DNA from: Bacillus rubiinfantis
GTDB taxonomy: Bacteria > Bacillota > Bacilli > Bacillales > Cytobacillaceae
Direction of reading: 5' to 3'
NCBI GenBank assembly: GCA_000752035.1
Contig: CCFE01000018.1
Span: 434,001-498,000 of the forward strand
Length of the DNA stretch: 64,000 nt
In this document: positions 1 through 7,970 of the stretch, one piece after another
Layout of the letters: each line of letters starts with the position of its first letter
Numbering within the stretch: position 1 is the stretch's first letter
Made by a program: the position numbers and the translations under genes
Notes under the pieces: generated by a model
Databases searched by the model: none
What the model saw: only the letters and a program-made list of their open reading frames with translations
Told to the model about the DNA's origin: nothing

Positions 1-2
1 CC

Positions 3-323
3 CGGCAGAAGGGGGTCATTCTTCAGCATGGGTCGATCCTGCTTGATTTGGATGAAGACAAACTGTTCAGTCTATTCAAATATCCTAGCGAACGGGTCAA
101 GGAACGGATGCAGCGAGCGTTTAAAGATAAAGCAGTAGCAATTAATGCTATCAGTCCTCGAAAAATTACACTTCATGAGGCAAAGAAAGCCTTTTATCAT
201 GGCTTTTCAGAGGCTTTAAACATTGAGCTTATTCCATATCATCTATCGGAGCAAGAATTGGCATTTGTTAACCATCTAGCTCAGGAACGGTATGAGAGCG
301 ACGAATGGAATTATAAAAGATGA
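3..323 (+). CDS. lipM: Octanoyltransferase LipM, 3' end only
   Basis: The frame is open from the window edge to a TGA at 321-323 and gives the last 106 residues of a lipoate-protein-ligase-fold protein. The edge codons read RQKGVILQHGS, a conserved core segment of LipM, and the end (YESDEWNYKR) matches the family C-terminus as I remember it from B. subtilis YqhM. LipM moves octanoyl from acyl carrier protein to GcvH, starting lipoate assembly for complexes such as the branched-chain dehydrogenase encoded near 39-43 kb. A TTG at 48 is an internal codon and not the start; the true start lies outside the window. A terminator follows at once. Confidence 0.85.
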   Translation, partial: RQKGVILQHGSILLDLDEDKLFSLFKYPSERVKERMQRAFKDKAVAINAISPRKITLHEAKKAFYHGFSEALNIELIPYHLSEQELAFVNHLAQERYESDEWNYKR

Positions 324-329
324 TAGTGA

Positions 330-353
330 AGCGGCATCTCTGGTCGCTTTTTA
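330..353 (+). terminator. Terminator after lipM
   Basis: AGCGGC at 330-335 pairs with GTCGCT at 343-348 (one G-T pair) and is followed by a T run. It lies 6 bases after the lipM stop. Confidence 0.7.
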
Positions 354-522
354 TATTGGTTTAATTGCGTTACTAAGTGTGAACATTTTCATTAATGAAG
401 TTACGCAACCGGTGAAATTTGTTAAAATTCGTCGTTTTTATGGATAAAGTTGATTAAAGCTTTTATTTTCTCTTAAATCTATGTAATTCTATGTTTGACA
501 AATTTAATATTCTTTGCTCAAC

Positions 523-571
523 ATACAATATGTAGTGGTGTCGAAAATTCACAAAACACTATATATTGATT
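523..571 (+). promoter_or_regulatory. Pair of NrdR boxes upstream of nrdJ
   Basis: Two matches to the NrdR operator (consensus ACACWATATATWGTGT from established knowledge) lie at 523-538 (ATACAATATGTAGTGG, 13 of 16) and 556-571 (ACACTATATATTGATT, 14 of 16). Their starts are 33 bp apart, about three helical turns, the usual arrangement. NrdR represses ribonucleotide reductase genes when dATP/ATP is high. A TTGACA at 495-500 may be a -35, but I see no well-spaced -10. The rest of the 354-682 gap is AT-rich, with an nrdJ ribosome binding site (GAAGGAG) near 668-674 and nothing else I recognise. Confidence 0.75.
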
Positions 572-682
572 TTTCTTCCTTTCCTATGGTACCTTTAGTA
601 TATTGTAACAACTAGATATAGCAGAAAGATATAATCTAGTAACTAAATAGGATTAGATTTAATTTTTGAAGGAGTTGTTTTC

Positions 683-1471
683 ATGTCTGTTGCATTTAGA
701 CAAAAATTAAATATTGACTTTGAAAGGTTGAATGAAGATATCCGCCTTTTTCCGCAAGTGCATCTAGTAACTCCAGATATGCACATCACTCATAAAGGTG
801 TTTCACGTTTAGTTATGCTGGATCGCTATACTTTTAAGGATACTGAGAAAATCACGCTCACAGCCGGTGATTTTGTTGTCCTAACGATTAAAGAGGACCC
901 TAAATTTCCAGCACGAGGCCTAGGAAAAATTCTCGAAATTGATTGGGAAGATAAAAAAGCAAAAGTAGTAGTAGAAGAGGACTATCGCGGGGCTTTAGAC
1001 GATCCAGAAGAAGCACAAACTGGAGTTATCGTGCGCTCTCTTGATGTAATTGAAAAACCGTTGGAGCTATTTTATGAGCAAATTGCCAAAAGGGTAGCGA
1101 CTGGGCTTGCTGAGGTTGAAGAAACGGAGCAAAAACGTAAGGAATGGACAGAAAAGTTCTACCACGAGCTTGTCAGCCTGAACTTTATTCCTGCCGGTCG
1201 CGTTCTTTATGGTGCTGGAGCCAACACGGACGTGACCTACTTTAATTGTTATGTGATGCCGTTTGTGGCTGACTCACGTGAAGGGATTTCCGACCATCGC
1301 AAGCAGGTGATGGAAATCATGAGCCGCGGCGGAGGTGTTGGGACAAACGGGTCAACATTACGGCCTCGAAATACGTTGGCACGCGGCGTAAACGGAAAAT
1401 CATCAGGATCAGTATCATGGCTTGATGATATCGCCAAGCTCACACATCTAGTTGAGCAGGGCGGATCCCGT
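683..1471 (+). CDS. nrdJ: NrdJ exon 1: B12-dependent ribonucleotide reductase, residues 1-263
   Basis: This is the N-terminal part of class II ribonucleotide reductase, which makes deoxyribonucleotides using adenosylcobalamin and no oxygen. ATG at 683 follows GAAGGAG. The exon holds the YFNCYV cysteine motif of the N-terminal redox pair and the glycine-rich segment RGGGVGTNGS. The reading frame stops at TAA 1472-1474, but that codon is the first base triplet of a group I intron. Codon 263 (CGT, 1469-1471) joins the CGT at 2112 to give the conserved sequence GGSRRGAQ. The joined protein is 852 residues (263 + 219 + 370). The split is by introns, not decay: frame is kept exactly across both junctions. 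Confidence 0.9.
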
Positions 1472-2111
1472 TAATTAGCTCCAAACGGCGGGAATAAAAT
1501 CTCGTGAATTGCTGGGACCCCCTTAGAGTCTTATCAACCACAACGTGACTGGCAACGGTGAGCGTGACGGTTTGAAAATGATAAGAATTGGGCAATCAGC
1601 AGCGAAGCATCTCCGGAAACGGAGATGAACGTTCAACGACTATTGAAACTTCCTAAAGCATCCAATATAACGAAAATATATGAATTAAGGAGGCTTATAT
1701 ATTGGGAGCAAAGGAAGGAGTAAACCAGGGCAAACGGCAACGTGGCTATGGGGCACGAGACAAAGAAAGAATCATAGAATCTGTTATAAAACTCCATAAA
1801 GAAGGTTACAGTCAAGTTGATATAGCCAAAATGCTAAATATAAGCAGAGGAACCATCATGCGGTGGAATAATAATCTTCATTTTATACAGCAAGAAATGG
1901 TTATCAGAAAGCAAGGTTGTTCAGACCTCTACCTTAGTAGCATAAAAGAAATAACAGGGATAGCGAAAGAGCTATATAAATATGGAGATATTAGATTGAA
2001 TCGAAAATATGAAAAATTTCTTTCTTTGATGATATAGTCTGATCTTATGTGAAAGCATAAGAGCTAGGCAGAAATGACCTAGCCGCTCTTAAATGAGTAG
2101 TAACATAATAG
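1472..2111 (+). mobile_element. Group I intron in nrdJ
   Basis: This 640-base insertion shows group I hallmarks. The 5' exon end TCCCGT (1466-1471) pairs with an internal guide GCGGGA (1488-1493), with the diagnostic U-G pair at the 5' splice site. ACG at 1485-1487 can pair with the 3' exon start CGT (P10). Core elements are present: P AATTGCTGGGA (1507-1517), Q AATCAGCAGCGAAGC (1594-1608), R GTTCAACGACTA (1631-1642) and S GATATAGTCTGA (2031-2042), with R and S forming P7, the guanosine site. A hairpin (TCTTATG/CATAAGA) follows as P9. The last base is G (2111), as group I introns require. It carries one ORF between R and S. Confidence 0.9.
1702..2037 (+). CDS. Group I intron-encoded helix-turn-helix protein, function unknown
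   Basis: A 111-residue protein starts at TTG 1702, 8 bases after AAGGAGG (1687-1693). Residues about 25-55 form a clear helix-turn-helix (YSQVDIAKMLNISRGTIMRW), after a basic N-terminus. I see no LAGLIDADG, GIY-YIG, HNH or PD-(D/E)XK nuclease motif, so it is not recognisably a homing endonuclease. The ORF sits between the R and S core elements, a usual place for intron ORFs. Its TAG stop (2035-2037) lies inside the S strand of P7, so coding and ribozyme sequence overlap. It could be a remnant of a larger homing protein that kept only DNA binding, a splicing cofactor, or a new small homing factor. Confidence 0.7.
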   Translation: MGAKEGVNQGKRQRGYGARDKERIIESVIKLHKEGYSQVDIAKMLNISRGTIMRWNNNLHFIQQEMVIRKQGCSDLYLSSIKEITGIAKELYKYGDIRLNRKYEKFLSLMI

Positions 2112-2768
2112 CGTGGGGCCCAGATGATAATGTTGGCGGATTGGCATCCTGATATTATTGAATTTATTATTTCAAAGATGCAAAATCCGCGAATACTGCG
2201 TTTTTTAATGGAACACACAAATGATGAGACAATTAAAAAACAAGCAAACGATAAGTTGAAATTCACCCCGTTAACAGAGAAAGAAAGAGAAATGTATGAA
2301 GGGATTGTCCGCTACAAGGACTTCCCTGGAAATGGCGGCTTTTCGGAAGAAAACATCGAAGAGGCTGAGGAAAAGCTGAGAGATGGAGGAAATTACTCCG
2401 TTCATAATCCGGAATTTTTAACAGGGGCCAATATCTCTGTCTGTTTAACAAAGGAATTTATGGAAGCAGTTGAAAACAATGGTGAATATGAACTTCGCTT
2501 TCCTTATGTTGAACATTATGACGAAGAAGAAATGACAATTTATAATGAAGAATGGCACAAGGTTGGTGATGTCCGCGAGTGGGAAAAGTTAGGACATAAG
2601 GTGCGTGTTTACAAAAAGATAAAGGCCAAGGAACTTTGGAATTTAATCAATATCTGTGCAACCTACTCAGCAGAGCCAGGAATTTTCTTTATCGACAACG
2701 CCAATAACATGACAAACGCCAAAGCATACGGACAACAGGTAGTAGCGACGAATCCTTGTGGGGAGCAG
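2112..2768 (+). CDS. nrdJ: NrdJ exon 2: residues 264-482 with the radical cysteine
   Basis: The exon runs in frame from CGT 2112 (R264) through GAQMIMLADWHPDI to NPCGEQ (residues 477-482). C479 of NPCGE matches the cysteine that forms the catalytic thiyl radical in class II reductases (established for the family). ATG at 2124 is an internal methionine. The apparent C-terminus, reading on past 2768 into VRKVA and a stop, is intron sequence. The exon ends at CAG (2766-2768), directly before the GTGCG start of a group II intron, in phase 0. Confidence 0.88.
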
Positions 2769-3425
2769 GTGCGAAAGGTAGCATAATAATCATTACCTAA
2801 AAGAGGTGAGAGATTAGGATAACATCTCTCTGGACAGCCGACTTACTTGGATGGAGAAATACCACCGGGGACAATAGCATGTCGGAAAAGCGGAAGAAGG
2901 AAGTAAACTGCGAGAAGCCTTCGTTCTGCGAGTCCAAGTTCTATATGGCTAAAGCTATACTGCCTTAATCCTAGATTCTTCGCTCGAACCGCAGAGAGTC
3001 TCATACTTCGCAGTTAAAATGAGATTGTGCTTGAGTTACCATGATTGGCTGTTCGTCAAGGTAAATATCCTCCTAAGCACCGAAGCACGATAAGTGTGAT
3101 AAGAATCGAACGGGAAGCCTAAGTAGAACCAGTGATTATTATAGTGAACCTTTGATTCTTCGCTAGGAACGTCGAAAGACTATGGAATACATGTTACACC
3201 CTAAAAGTGAAACCTCTGTGATTCCTGAATATCTATTAGCGGAGAACGGAGCTGACATAGTAGTCTGAGGAACCTGAGATAACAGGTATTGCCGTAAATC
3301 GGAAGCGGGAAAGCCGCCCACACATATATGGAAGCATATATGACACCCGACCTAATCAGTCATTATGGGTGCTGGCGAAGGACAGCAGGTTAAAACAGAT
3401 ACAAAACATTGAGGAGGTATGCGAA

Positions 3426-5027
3426 ATGCAAAAGGCTGAAACAGTGTTAGGTATCGTCGAGAGTAAATCAAAATCTGACAAACATTACAAATTCGATAGA
3501 CTATATCGAAACTTATTTAACCCAGACTTTTACCTTCATGCATATGGAAAGATATATGCAAAGGAAGAAAACATGACTAAAGGCGCTGACGAAGAAACAA
3601 TAGATGGTTTTGGAATGAAAAAAGTAAATGAAGTTATTGAACTCATCAAAAACGAGCAATATCATTTCAAACCAGTAAGACGAGTATACATTCCTAAGAA
3701 GGATGGTTCAAAAAGACCTTTAGGAATTCCTAGCTTTTATGACAAAGTGATTCAAGAAATTAGCCGAAGTATTCTCGAAGCCATTTACGAACCCAAATTC
3801 AGTAAAAGCTCACATGGATTTAGACCTAACAGAAGTTGTCACACAGCTTTAAAACAGGTTAAAAGAGAATGGACAGGTATTAAATGGGTCATCGAAGGAG
3901 ACATTAAAGGATTTTTCGATAACATTAACCACGAAATCTTAGTAAATATCCTAAATGAGAATATACATGATGGACGGTTCTTAGAACTAATTAAACGTAT
4001 GTTAGAAGCAGGGTATATGGAAGATTGGGTATTTCATAAAACATATTCAGGAACGCCCCAAGGTGGAATAATAAGTCCTATATTGGCTAACATTTATCTA
4101 AATAAACTGGATGAGTTCGTAGAGAATGTTCTGATTCCTAAATACGAAACAAACAAAAAGAAGCGAAAAATGAATCCAATATATAACCGCATCAACAGAA
4201 AAATGGTAAGACTTTCGAAAAAAATAGACGACCTCAAAAGTATCGAACCTATAAGGCAAGAACTTATCAATGAGTATCAACTATTAGAAATCGAAAGACG
4301 TAACCATAAAGTTCATGATGAGATGGATTCTGATTTCGTTAGAGTAAAATATGTTCGTTACGCCGATGACTTTATCATAGGGGTTATAGGAAGCAAGGAA
4401 CTAACAGAGCAAATAAAAAAAGAAGTTGCGGAATTTCTAACAACTGAATTAAAGCTCACATTAAGCGAAGAAAAAACGCTTATCACAAACTTCAAAAATC
4501 CAGTAAAATTCCTTGGGTATGAAATGTATATACATGACTCCAACACATACCTTGTCAAGAAATCAAATGGACGCATCTCGAGAGCGGTAAACGGAATACC
4601 GAGGCTAATGGTACCGAGAGAAGCAATAACGAAAAAGCTAGAGAAATTTACTCGAAATGGCAAAGCGGTTCATCGGAAAGAACTAACCAATCTAGACATA
4701 GCGGAAATCATCAGTATTTACGCTTCAGAAGTAAGAGGGTTATATAACTATTACCGAATGGCAGATAATGTTGCTAACCAAATGAATCGATTCAAACATT
4801 ATCACCGAACCAGCTTAGCCAAAACAATTGCGGTTAAAATGCGAACGTCAGTCGCTAAAGTCAGACAAAAATACGAGGTTGATGGAACAATCGGGATTGT
4901 CATCAAACGAGAACCACCCAAAGACGACTTAATCTACAAATACTACAACGATGGTTTTAGTAAAAACGATTATGTCGGAAATGCCAACGATTCAGATATG
5001 AGTTTGTCAGAACTCGATGAAATTTAA
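3426..5027 (+). CDS. ltrA: Group II intron reverse transcriptase/maturase
   Basis: This protein of 533 residues helps splice the host intron and copies it into DNA. ATG 3426 is chosen because GAGGAGG (3411-3417) lies 8 bases before it; an in-frame GTG at 3369 has no such site. Reverse transcriptase motifs appear in order: RRVYIPKKDGSKRPLGIP, SHGFRPNRSCHTAL, EGDIKGFFDNI, SGTPQGGIISPILANIY and the catalytic RYADDF, then KFLGYEM. A basic insertion separates motifs 4 and 5. The maturase X region follows (LTNLDIAEIISIYASEVRG). The C-terminus has no HNH motif or zinc-finger cysteines, so it is an endonuclease-minus type. The ORF looks intact. Confidence 0.93.
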   Translation: MQKAETVLGIVESKSKSDKHYKFDRLYRNLFNPDFYLHAYGKIYAKEENMTKGADEETIDGFGMKKVNEVIELIKNEQYHFKPVRRVYIPKKDGSKRPLGIPSFYDKVIQEISRSILEAIYEPKFSKSSHGFRPNRSCHTALKQVKREWTGIKWVIEGDIKGFFDNINHEILVNILNENIHDGRFLELIKRMLEAGYMEDWVFHKTYSGTPQGGIISPILANIYLNKLDEFVENVLIPKYETNKKKRKMNPIYNRINRKMVRLSKKIDDLKSIEPIRQELINEYQLLEIERRNHKVHDEMDSDFVRVKYVRYADDFIIGVIGSKELTEQIKKEVAEFLTTELKLTLSEEKTLITNFKNPVKFLGYEMYIHDSNTYLVKKSNGRISRAVNGIPRLMVPREAITKKLEKFTRNGKAVHRKELTNLDIAEIISIYASEVRGLYNYYRMADNVANQMNRFKHYHRTSLAKTIAVKMRTSVAKVRQKYEVDGTIGIVIKREPPKDDLIYKYYNDGFSKNDYVGNANDSDMSLSELDEI

Positions 5028-5033
5028 CTGAGA

Positions 5034-5067
5034 GAGCCGTATGCGGGGAAACTTGCACGTACGGTTC
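5034..5067 (+). ncRNA. Group II intron domain V
   Basis: A 34-base hairpin opens with GAGCCGTATG and closes with CGTACGGTTC around a GAAA loop. This is the catalytic core helix of group II introns. It starts 7 bases after the reverse transcriptase stop, and domain VI runs from there to 5128. Confidence 0.92.
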
Positions 5068-5128
5068 GCAGGGGGAGGTCGGAAAAAGTGGTAGATTATA
5101 CTACTAACTCGTCCGTCTTCTACCCGAC

Positions 5129-6241
5129 CCTCTCGCACCATTTTCTGTCTGTAATCTTGCTGCTGTGAATCTGGCGGAGATGGCAGATAAAGATAATAAA
5201 ACAGTTAATTATGAAAAGTTAAAGGAAACGGTAGCAGTGGGCGTCCGCATGCAGGATAACGTGATTAATGCTACCCCTTATTTCCTGGAAGAGAATAAAA
5301 AGCAAGCACTTGGTGAGCGTCGTGTAGGTCTCGGAGTAATGGGTCTACATGACCTGTTAATTTACTGTGAAACAGAGTACGGTTCACCAGAGGGGAATAA
5401 GCTAGTCGACAAAGTATTTGAAACGATTGCAACAACAGCATATAGAACGTCGATCGAATTAGCCAAAGAGAAAGGGAGCTTCCCATTCTTAACAGGACAA
5501 ACTCTTGAAGAGACGCGTGGACTTCGCCAAGCATTTATTGAAACTGGCTATATGAAAAAAATGCCGGAAGATATTCGTCAATCGATACTAGAGAATGGAA
5601 TAAGAAACTCTCATTTACTAACCGTTGCTCCTACGGGAAGTACTGGAACAATGGTTGGTGTATCTACAGGATTAGAGCCTTATTTCTCGTTCTCATACTT
5701 CCGCAGCGGCCGGCTTGGGAAGTTTATTGAAGTAAAGGCTGATATTGTTCAGGAATATTTAGACAGGCATCCGGAAACTGATCCACACAACCTGCCGAAG
5801 TGGTTTATAACGGCAATGGATCTTGCTCCTGAAGCCCATGCAGATGTCCAATGTGTCATCCAGCGCTGGATTGACAGTTCAATTAGTAAAACGGTGAATG
5901 CACCCAAAGGTTATACCGTTGAACAGGTTGAAAAGGTATATGAACGCCTGTATCGCGGCGGTGCTAAAGGTGGCACAGTGTATGTCGACGGTTCACGTGA
6001 TTCTCAAGTCTTAACACTGAAAGCAGAAGAAAATAACTCTGAACAGTTATCAATGTTTGATGAAAACGAAAAGCAGCCTGTCGTACTTGTTGATACAATC
6101 ACTGACCTTCGGGCAACTGATGTGACGATTGGTTCTGAGGTTGGTAATATCTGTCCAATCTGCCGCAAAGGACATGTCGAGGAACTAGGCGGCTGTAATA
6201 CATGTACCAACTGTGGTGCACAATTAAAGTGTGGATTGTAA
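5129..6241 (+). CDS. nrdJ: NrdJ exon 3: C-terminal 370 residues
   Basis: In frame from CCT 5129, the exon reads PLAPFSVCNLAAVNLAEM, then the APTGSTGTMVGVSTG loop and a cysteine-rich tail: ICPICRKGH, then CNTCTNCGAQLKCGL. The tail matches the C-terminal redox cysteines and zinc-ribbon-like end of B12-dependent reductases. The cysteine in SVCNL is a further conserved position close to the junction. GTG at 5165 is internal and not a start. Without both introns removed from the RNA this part cannot be translated in frame. A strong terminator follows 5 bases after the stop. Confidence 0.88.
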   Translation, partial: PLAPFSVCNLAAVNLAEMADKDNKTVNYEKLKETVAVGVRMQDNVINATPYFLEENKKQALGERRVGLGVMGLHDLLIYCETEYGSPEGNKLVDKVFETIATTAYRTSIELAKEKGSFPFLTGQTLEETRGLRQAFIETGYMKKMPEDIRQSILENGIRNSHLLTVAPTGSTGTMVGVSTGLEPYFSFSYFRSGRLGKFIEVKADIVQEYLDRHPETDPHNLPKWFITAMDLAPEAHADVQCVIQRWIDSSISKTVNAPKGYTVEQVEKVYERLYRGGAKGGTVYVDGSRDSQVLTLKAEENNSEQLSMFDENEKQPVVLVDTITDLRATDVTIGSEVGNICPICRKGHVEELGGCNTCTNCGAQLKCGL

Positions 6242-6245
6242 TTTT

Positions 6246-6272
6246 AAGGTGTGGAGGATATCCACACCTTTT
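6246..6272 (+). terminator. Terminator after nrdJ
   Basis: AAGGTGTGG (6246-6254) pairs perfectly with CCACACCTT (6262-6270), followed by TTTT. Confidence 0.85.
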
Positions 6273-6317
6273 CCCATTTCACTAAACAATTACAAGTGTA
6301 AAAAAGGAGTCGAATTT

Positions 6318-6334
6318 TGTAATAAAAATGTAAT
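6318..6334 (+). promoter_or_regulatory. WalR (YycF)-type direct repeat
   Basis: TGTAATAAAAATGTAAT is an exact match to the WalR consensus TGTWAH-N5-TGTWAH (established for Bacillus and Staphylococcus). It lies about 75 bp before a predicted cell-wall hydrolase, the typical WalRK target class. A possible -10 (TATGAT, 6367-6372) lies downstream. Direct WalR control is inferred. Confidence 0.65.
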
Positions 6335-6407
6335 CTGGCTGACACGGCGATGTTAATCAAATTTTGTATGATAACGGTATCAAAACTCGCCAGGGGGAAA
6401 GAACCAG

Positions 6408-6860
6408 ATGTTGAAAAAAATCATTGCAGTTTTCGCTATGACTCTTATTTTAAGCACAGTGTTTACTACCATGGGAGATAAAGCAGCAGCGGCAACTTAT
6501 CATAAAAAAGCTATTGCGGTTGCAAAATCAAAACTTGGTGTCCCTTATCGATGGGGCGGAATGTCAACAAGAGGGTTTGATTGTTCAGGACTAGTAAAGT
6601 ACTCGTTTGCAAAAGCTGGAAAAGCATTACCGCGTACCGCCGCAGACATGTATTACTCAAAAAAGGGGAAACGAGTTAAATCTTTGAAAACTGGTGATTT
6701 GATGTTCTTTGCCCCAAATAAGGCTAGCAGGCCGACACATGTAGCCATTTATATCGGCAGTGGCAAAATGATTCAGTCATCATCTTCAAAAGGTGTATCT
6801 ATTGCCTACACAAGCAATAGTTATTGGAAACCACGTTTCATCGGAGCGAAGAGGATATAA
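6408..6860 (+). CDS. Secreted NlpC/P60 peptidoglycan endopeptidase
   Basis: A 150-residue protein with a signal peptide (lysines 3-4, hydrophobic core 5-22, likely cleavage after AAA near 28) and a single NlpC/P60 domain. The catalytic cysteine is C59 in FDCSGL and the histidine is H111 in THVAIYIG. Such enzymes cut stem-peptide bonds in the cell wall. There is no separate LysM or SH3 wall-binding domain, so it is a minimal secreted hydrolase. ATG 6408 follows AGGGGGAAAG. It stands alone between two terminators, behind a WalR-like box. It has no counterpart at this place in the B. subtilis gene order. Confidence 0.88.
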   Translation: MLKKIIAVFAMTLILSTVFTTMGDKAAAATYHKKAIAVAKSKLGVPYRWGGMSTRGFDCSGLVKYSFAKAGKALPRTAADMYYSKKGKRVKSLKTGDLMFFAPNKASRPTHVAIYIGSGKMIQSSSSKGVSIAYTSNSYWKPRFIGAKRI

Positions 6861-6882
6861 ATAAACTACCTTGAAATATTTA

Positions 6883-6908
6883 AAAGGCATCGGCAGCGGT
6901 GCCTTTTT
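6883..6908 (+). terminator. Terminator after the NlpC/P60 gene
   Basis: AAAGGCA (6883-6889) pairs with TGCCTTT (6900-6906) and runs into a T tract. Confidence 0.8.
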
Positions 6909-7073
6909 CATGTTTTTATAAAAAGAAAAGACTCCGGTAGATATGAGTTATACCAACCTTCTTTTTTAGGGAAAATGAAGCTTACTCGGAAAAATTTTCT
7001 CCTTGTCTCCGGTACTATTTTCACACTTGCTCGCTTAAAGATGTAACAATTATACATCTTGAGGGGGACTGAC

Positions 7074-7958
7074 ATGAATATTGATGGAGTTTTTTCCGGA
7101 GGTGGGATAAAGGGATTTGCCCTTGTCGGAGCTTTAGAAGAGATTGAAAGTCGTGGTTTCAAATTTGTTAGAGTTGCTGGTACTAGTGCTGGGTCAATTA
7201 TTGCCGCTTTTATTGCCGCTGGCTATTCGAGTAAGGAAATCTATCAATTAATTAGCGAGCTGGATCCCGCTGATTTCTTAGATGCCCGGAAAACAATTGT
7301 TCCATTAAAATTTACTAAATGGTTATTACTTTATTGGCGTTTAGGGTTATATAAAGGGAATCAATTAGAAAAATGGCTGCAGGAAAAATTAGAGGTGAAA
7401 GGATTGAGAACGTTTTCGGATTTACCGCCGAAGAGTCTGCGAGTCATTGCTTCAGATCTAACAAACGGGCAAATGGTCGTATTACCGGATGACTTAGAAA
7501 AGTATGGGATTGTGCCAGGAGCGTTCTCAATTGCTAAAGCAATTCGCATGAGCTGCAGCATACCTTACTTTTTTGAACCGGTGAAATTGCGCTCTGTCAA
7601 TGGCTTAAACCTATTAGTAGATGGCGGGGTGTTAAGTAACTTCCCTATGTGGTTGTTTGATAAAGATCAAGTGAAGAAAGTTAGACCCGTCCTTGGAATT
7701 AAACTAAGTGCTATTGAATATGAGCATGAGAAACATAAGATTTCAAATGGTATTGAGTTGTTCGGGGCTTTATTTGAAACGATGAAGGATGCACATGATT
7801 CACGGTACATCTCCAAAAAACATGTTGACAACATTATTTTTATTCCAATGGAAGCTGTATTTACAACGGAATTTCAGTTAACAAATGAAAAGAAGAAGTT
7901 GCTTGTTGATATCGGCAGACAGCATGCGAAGAGGTTTTTAAACACATGGAGTTATTAA
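7074..7958 (+). CDS. yqhO: Patatin-like phospholipase family protein YqhO
   Basis: A 294-residue patatin-fold acyl hydrolase. Family landmarks are the oxyanion loop GGGIKG near residue 10, the nucleophile elbow GTSAG, and the dyad aspartate in VDGGVLSN. ATG 7074 is preferred, since an in-frame TTG at 7059 would put GAGGGGG inside the gene, while that sequence is well spaced for 7074. The physiological substrate in Bacillus is not established; hydrolysis of membrane phospholipid is the family expectation. Gene order continues with yqhP/yqhQ on the opposite strand, as in B. subtilis. Confidence 0.88.
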   Translation: MNIDGVFSGGGIKGFALVGALEEIESRGFKFVRVAGTSAGSIIAAFIAAGYSSKEIYQLISELDPADFLDARKTIVPLKFTKWLLLYWRLGLYKGNQLEKWLQEKLEVKGLRTFSDLPPKSLRVIASDLTNGQMVVLPDDLEKYGIVPGAFSIAKAIRMSCSIPYFFEPVKLRSVNGLNLLVDGGVLSNFPMWLFDKDQVKKVRPVLGIKLSAIEYEHEKHKISNGIELFGALFETMKDAHDSRYISKKHVDNIIFIPMEAVFTTEFQLTNEKKKLLVDIGRQHAKRFLNTWSY

Positions 7959-7970
7959 TTAAGCACGAGC

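Larger units (their letters stand above)
2769..5128 (+). mobile_element. Group II intron in nrdJ
   Basis: The 2360-base insertion begins GTGCG and ends ...CTACCCGAC, fitting the group II 5' GUGYG and 3' AY rules. Removing it joins NPCGEQ to PLAPFSVCNL in frame. Domain V is at 5034-5067. Roughly 600 bases of structured RNA (2769-3370) precede a reverse transcriptase ORF, which lies in domain IV. The 5' exon end GAGCAG (2763-2768) can pair with CTGTTC (3049-3054), a candidate EBS1-IBS1 contact with one G-U pair. I could not assign EBS2 with confidence. The ORF lacks an endonuclease domain. Confidence 0.92.

Noticed and set aside
495..529. TTGACA (495-500) plus TACAAT (524-529) as the nrdJ promoter
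   Set aside because: The 23-base spacer is too long for sigma-A; no better pair was found, so no promoter is called.
354..682. Cobalamin riboswitch upstream of nrdJ
   Set aside because: No B12-box-like sequence (GCCACTG type) or long G+C-rich leader is visible. The region before mutA was also checked with the same result.
1472..2111. nrdJ as a frameshifted or decayed pseudogene
   Set aside because: Both interruptions have exact intron boundaries and removing them restores frame with intact catalytic motifs.
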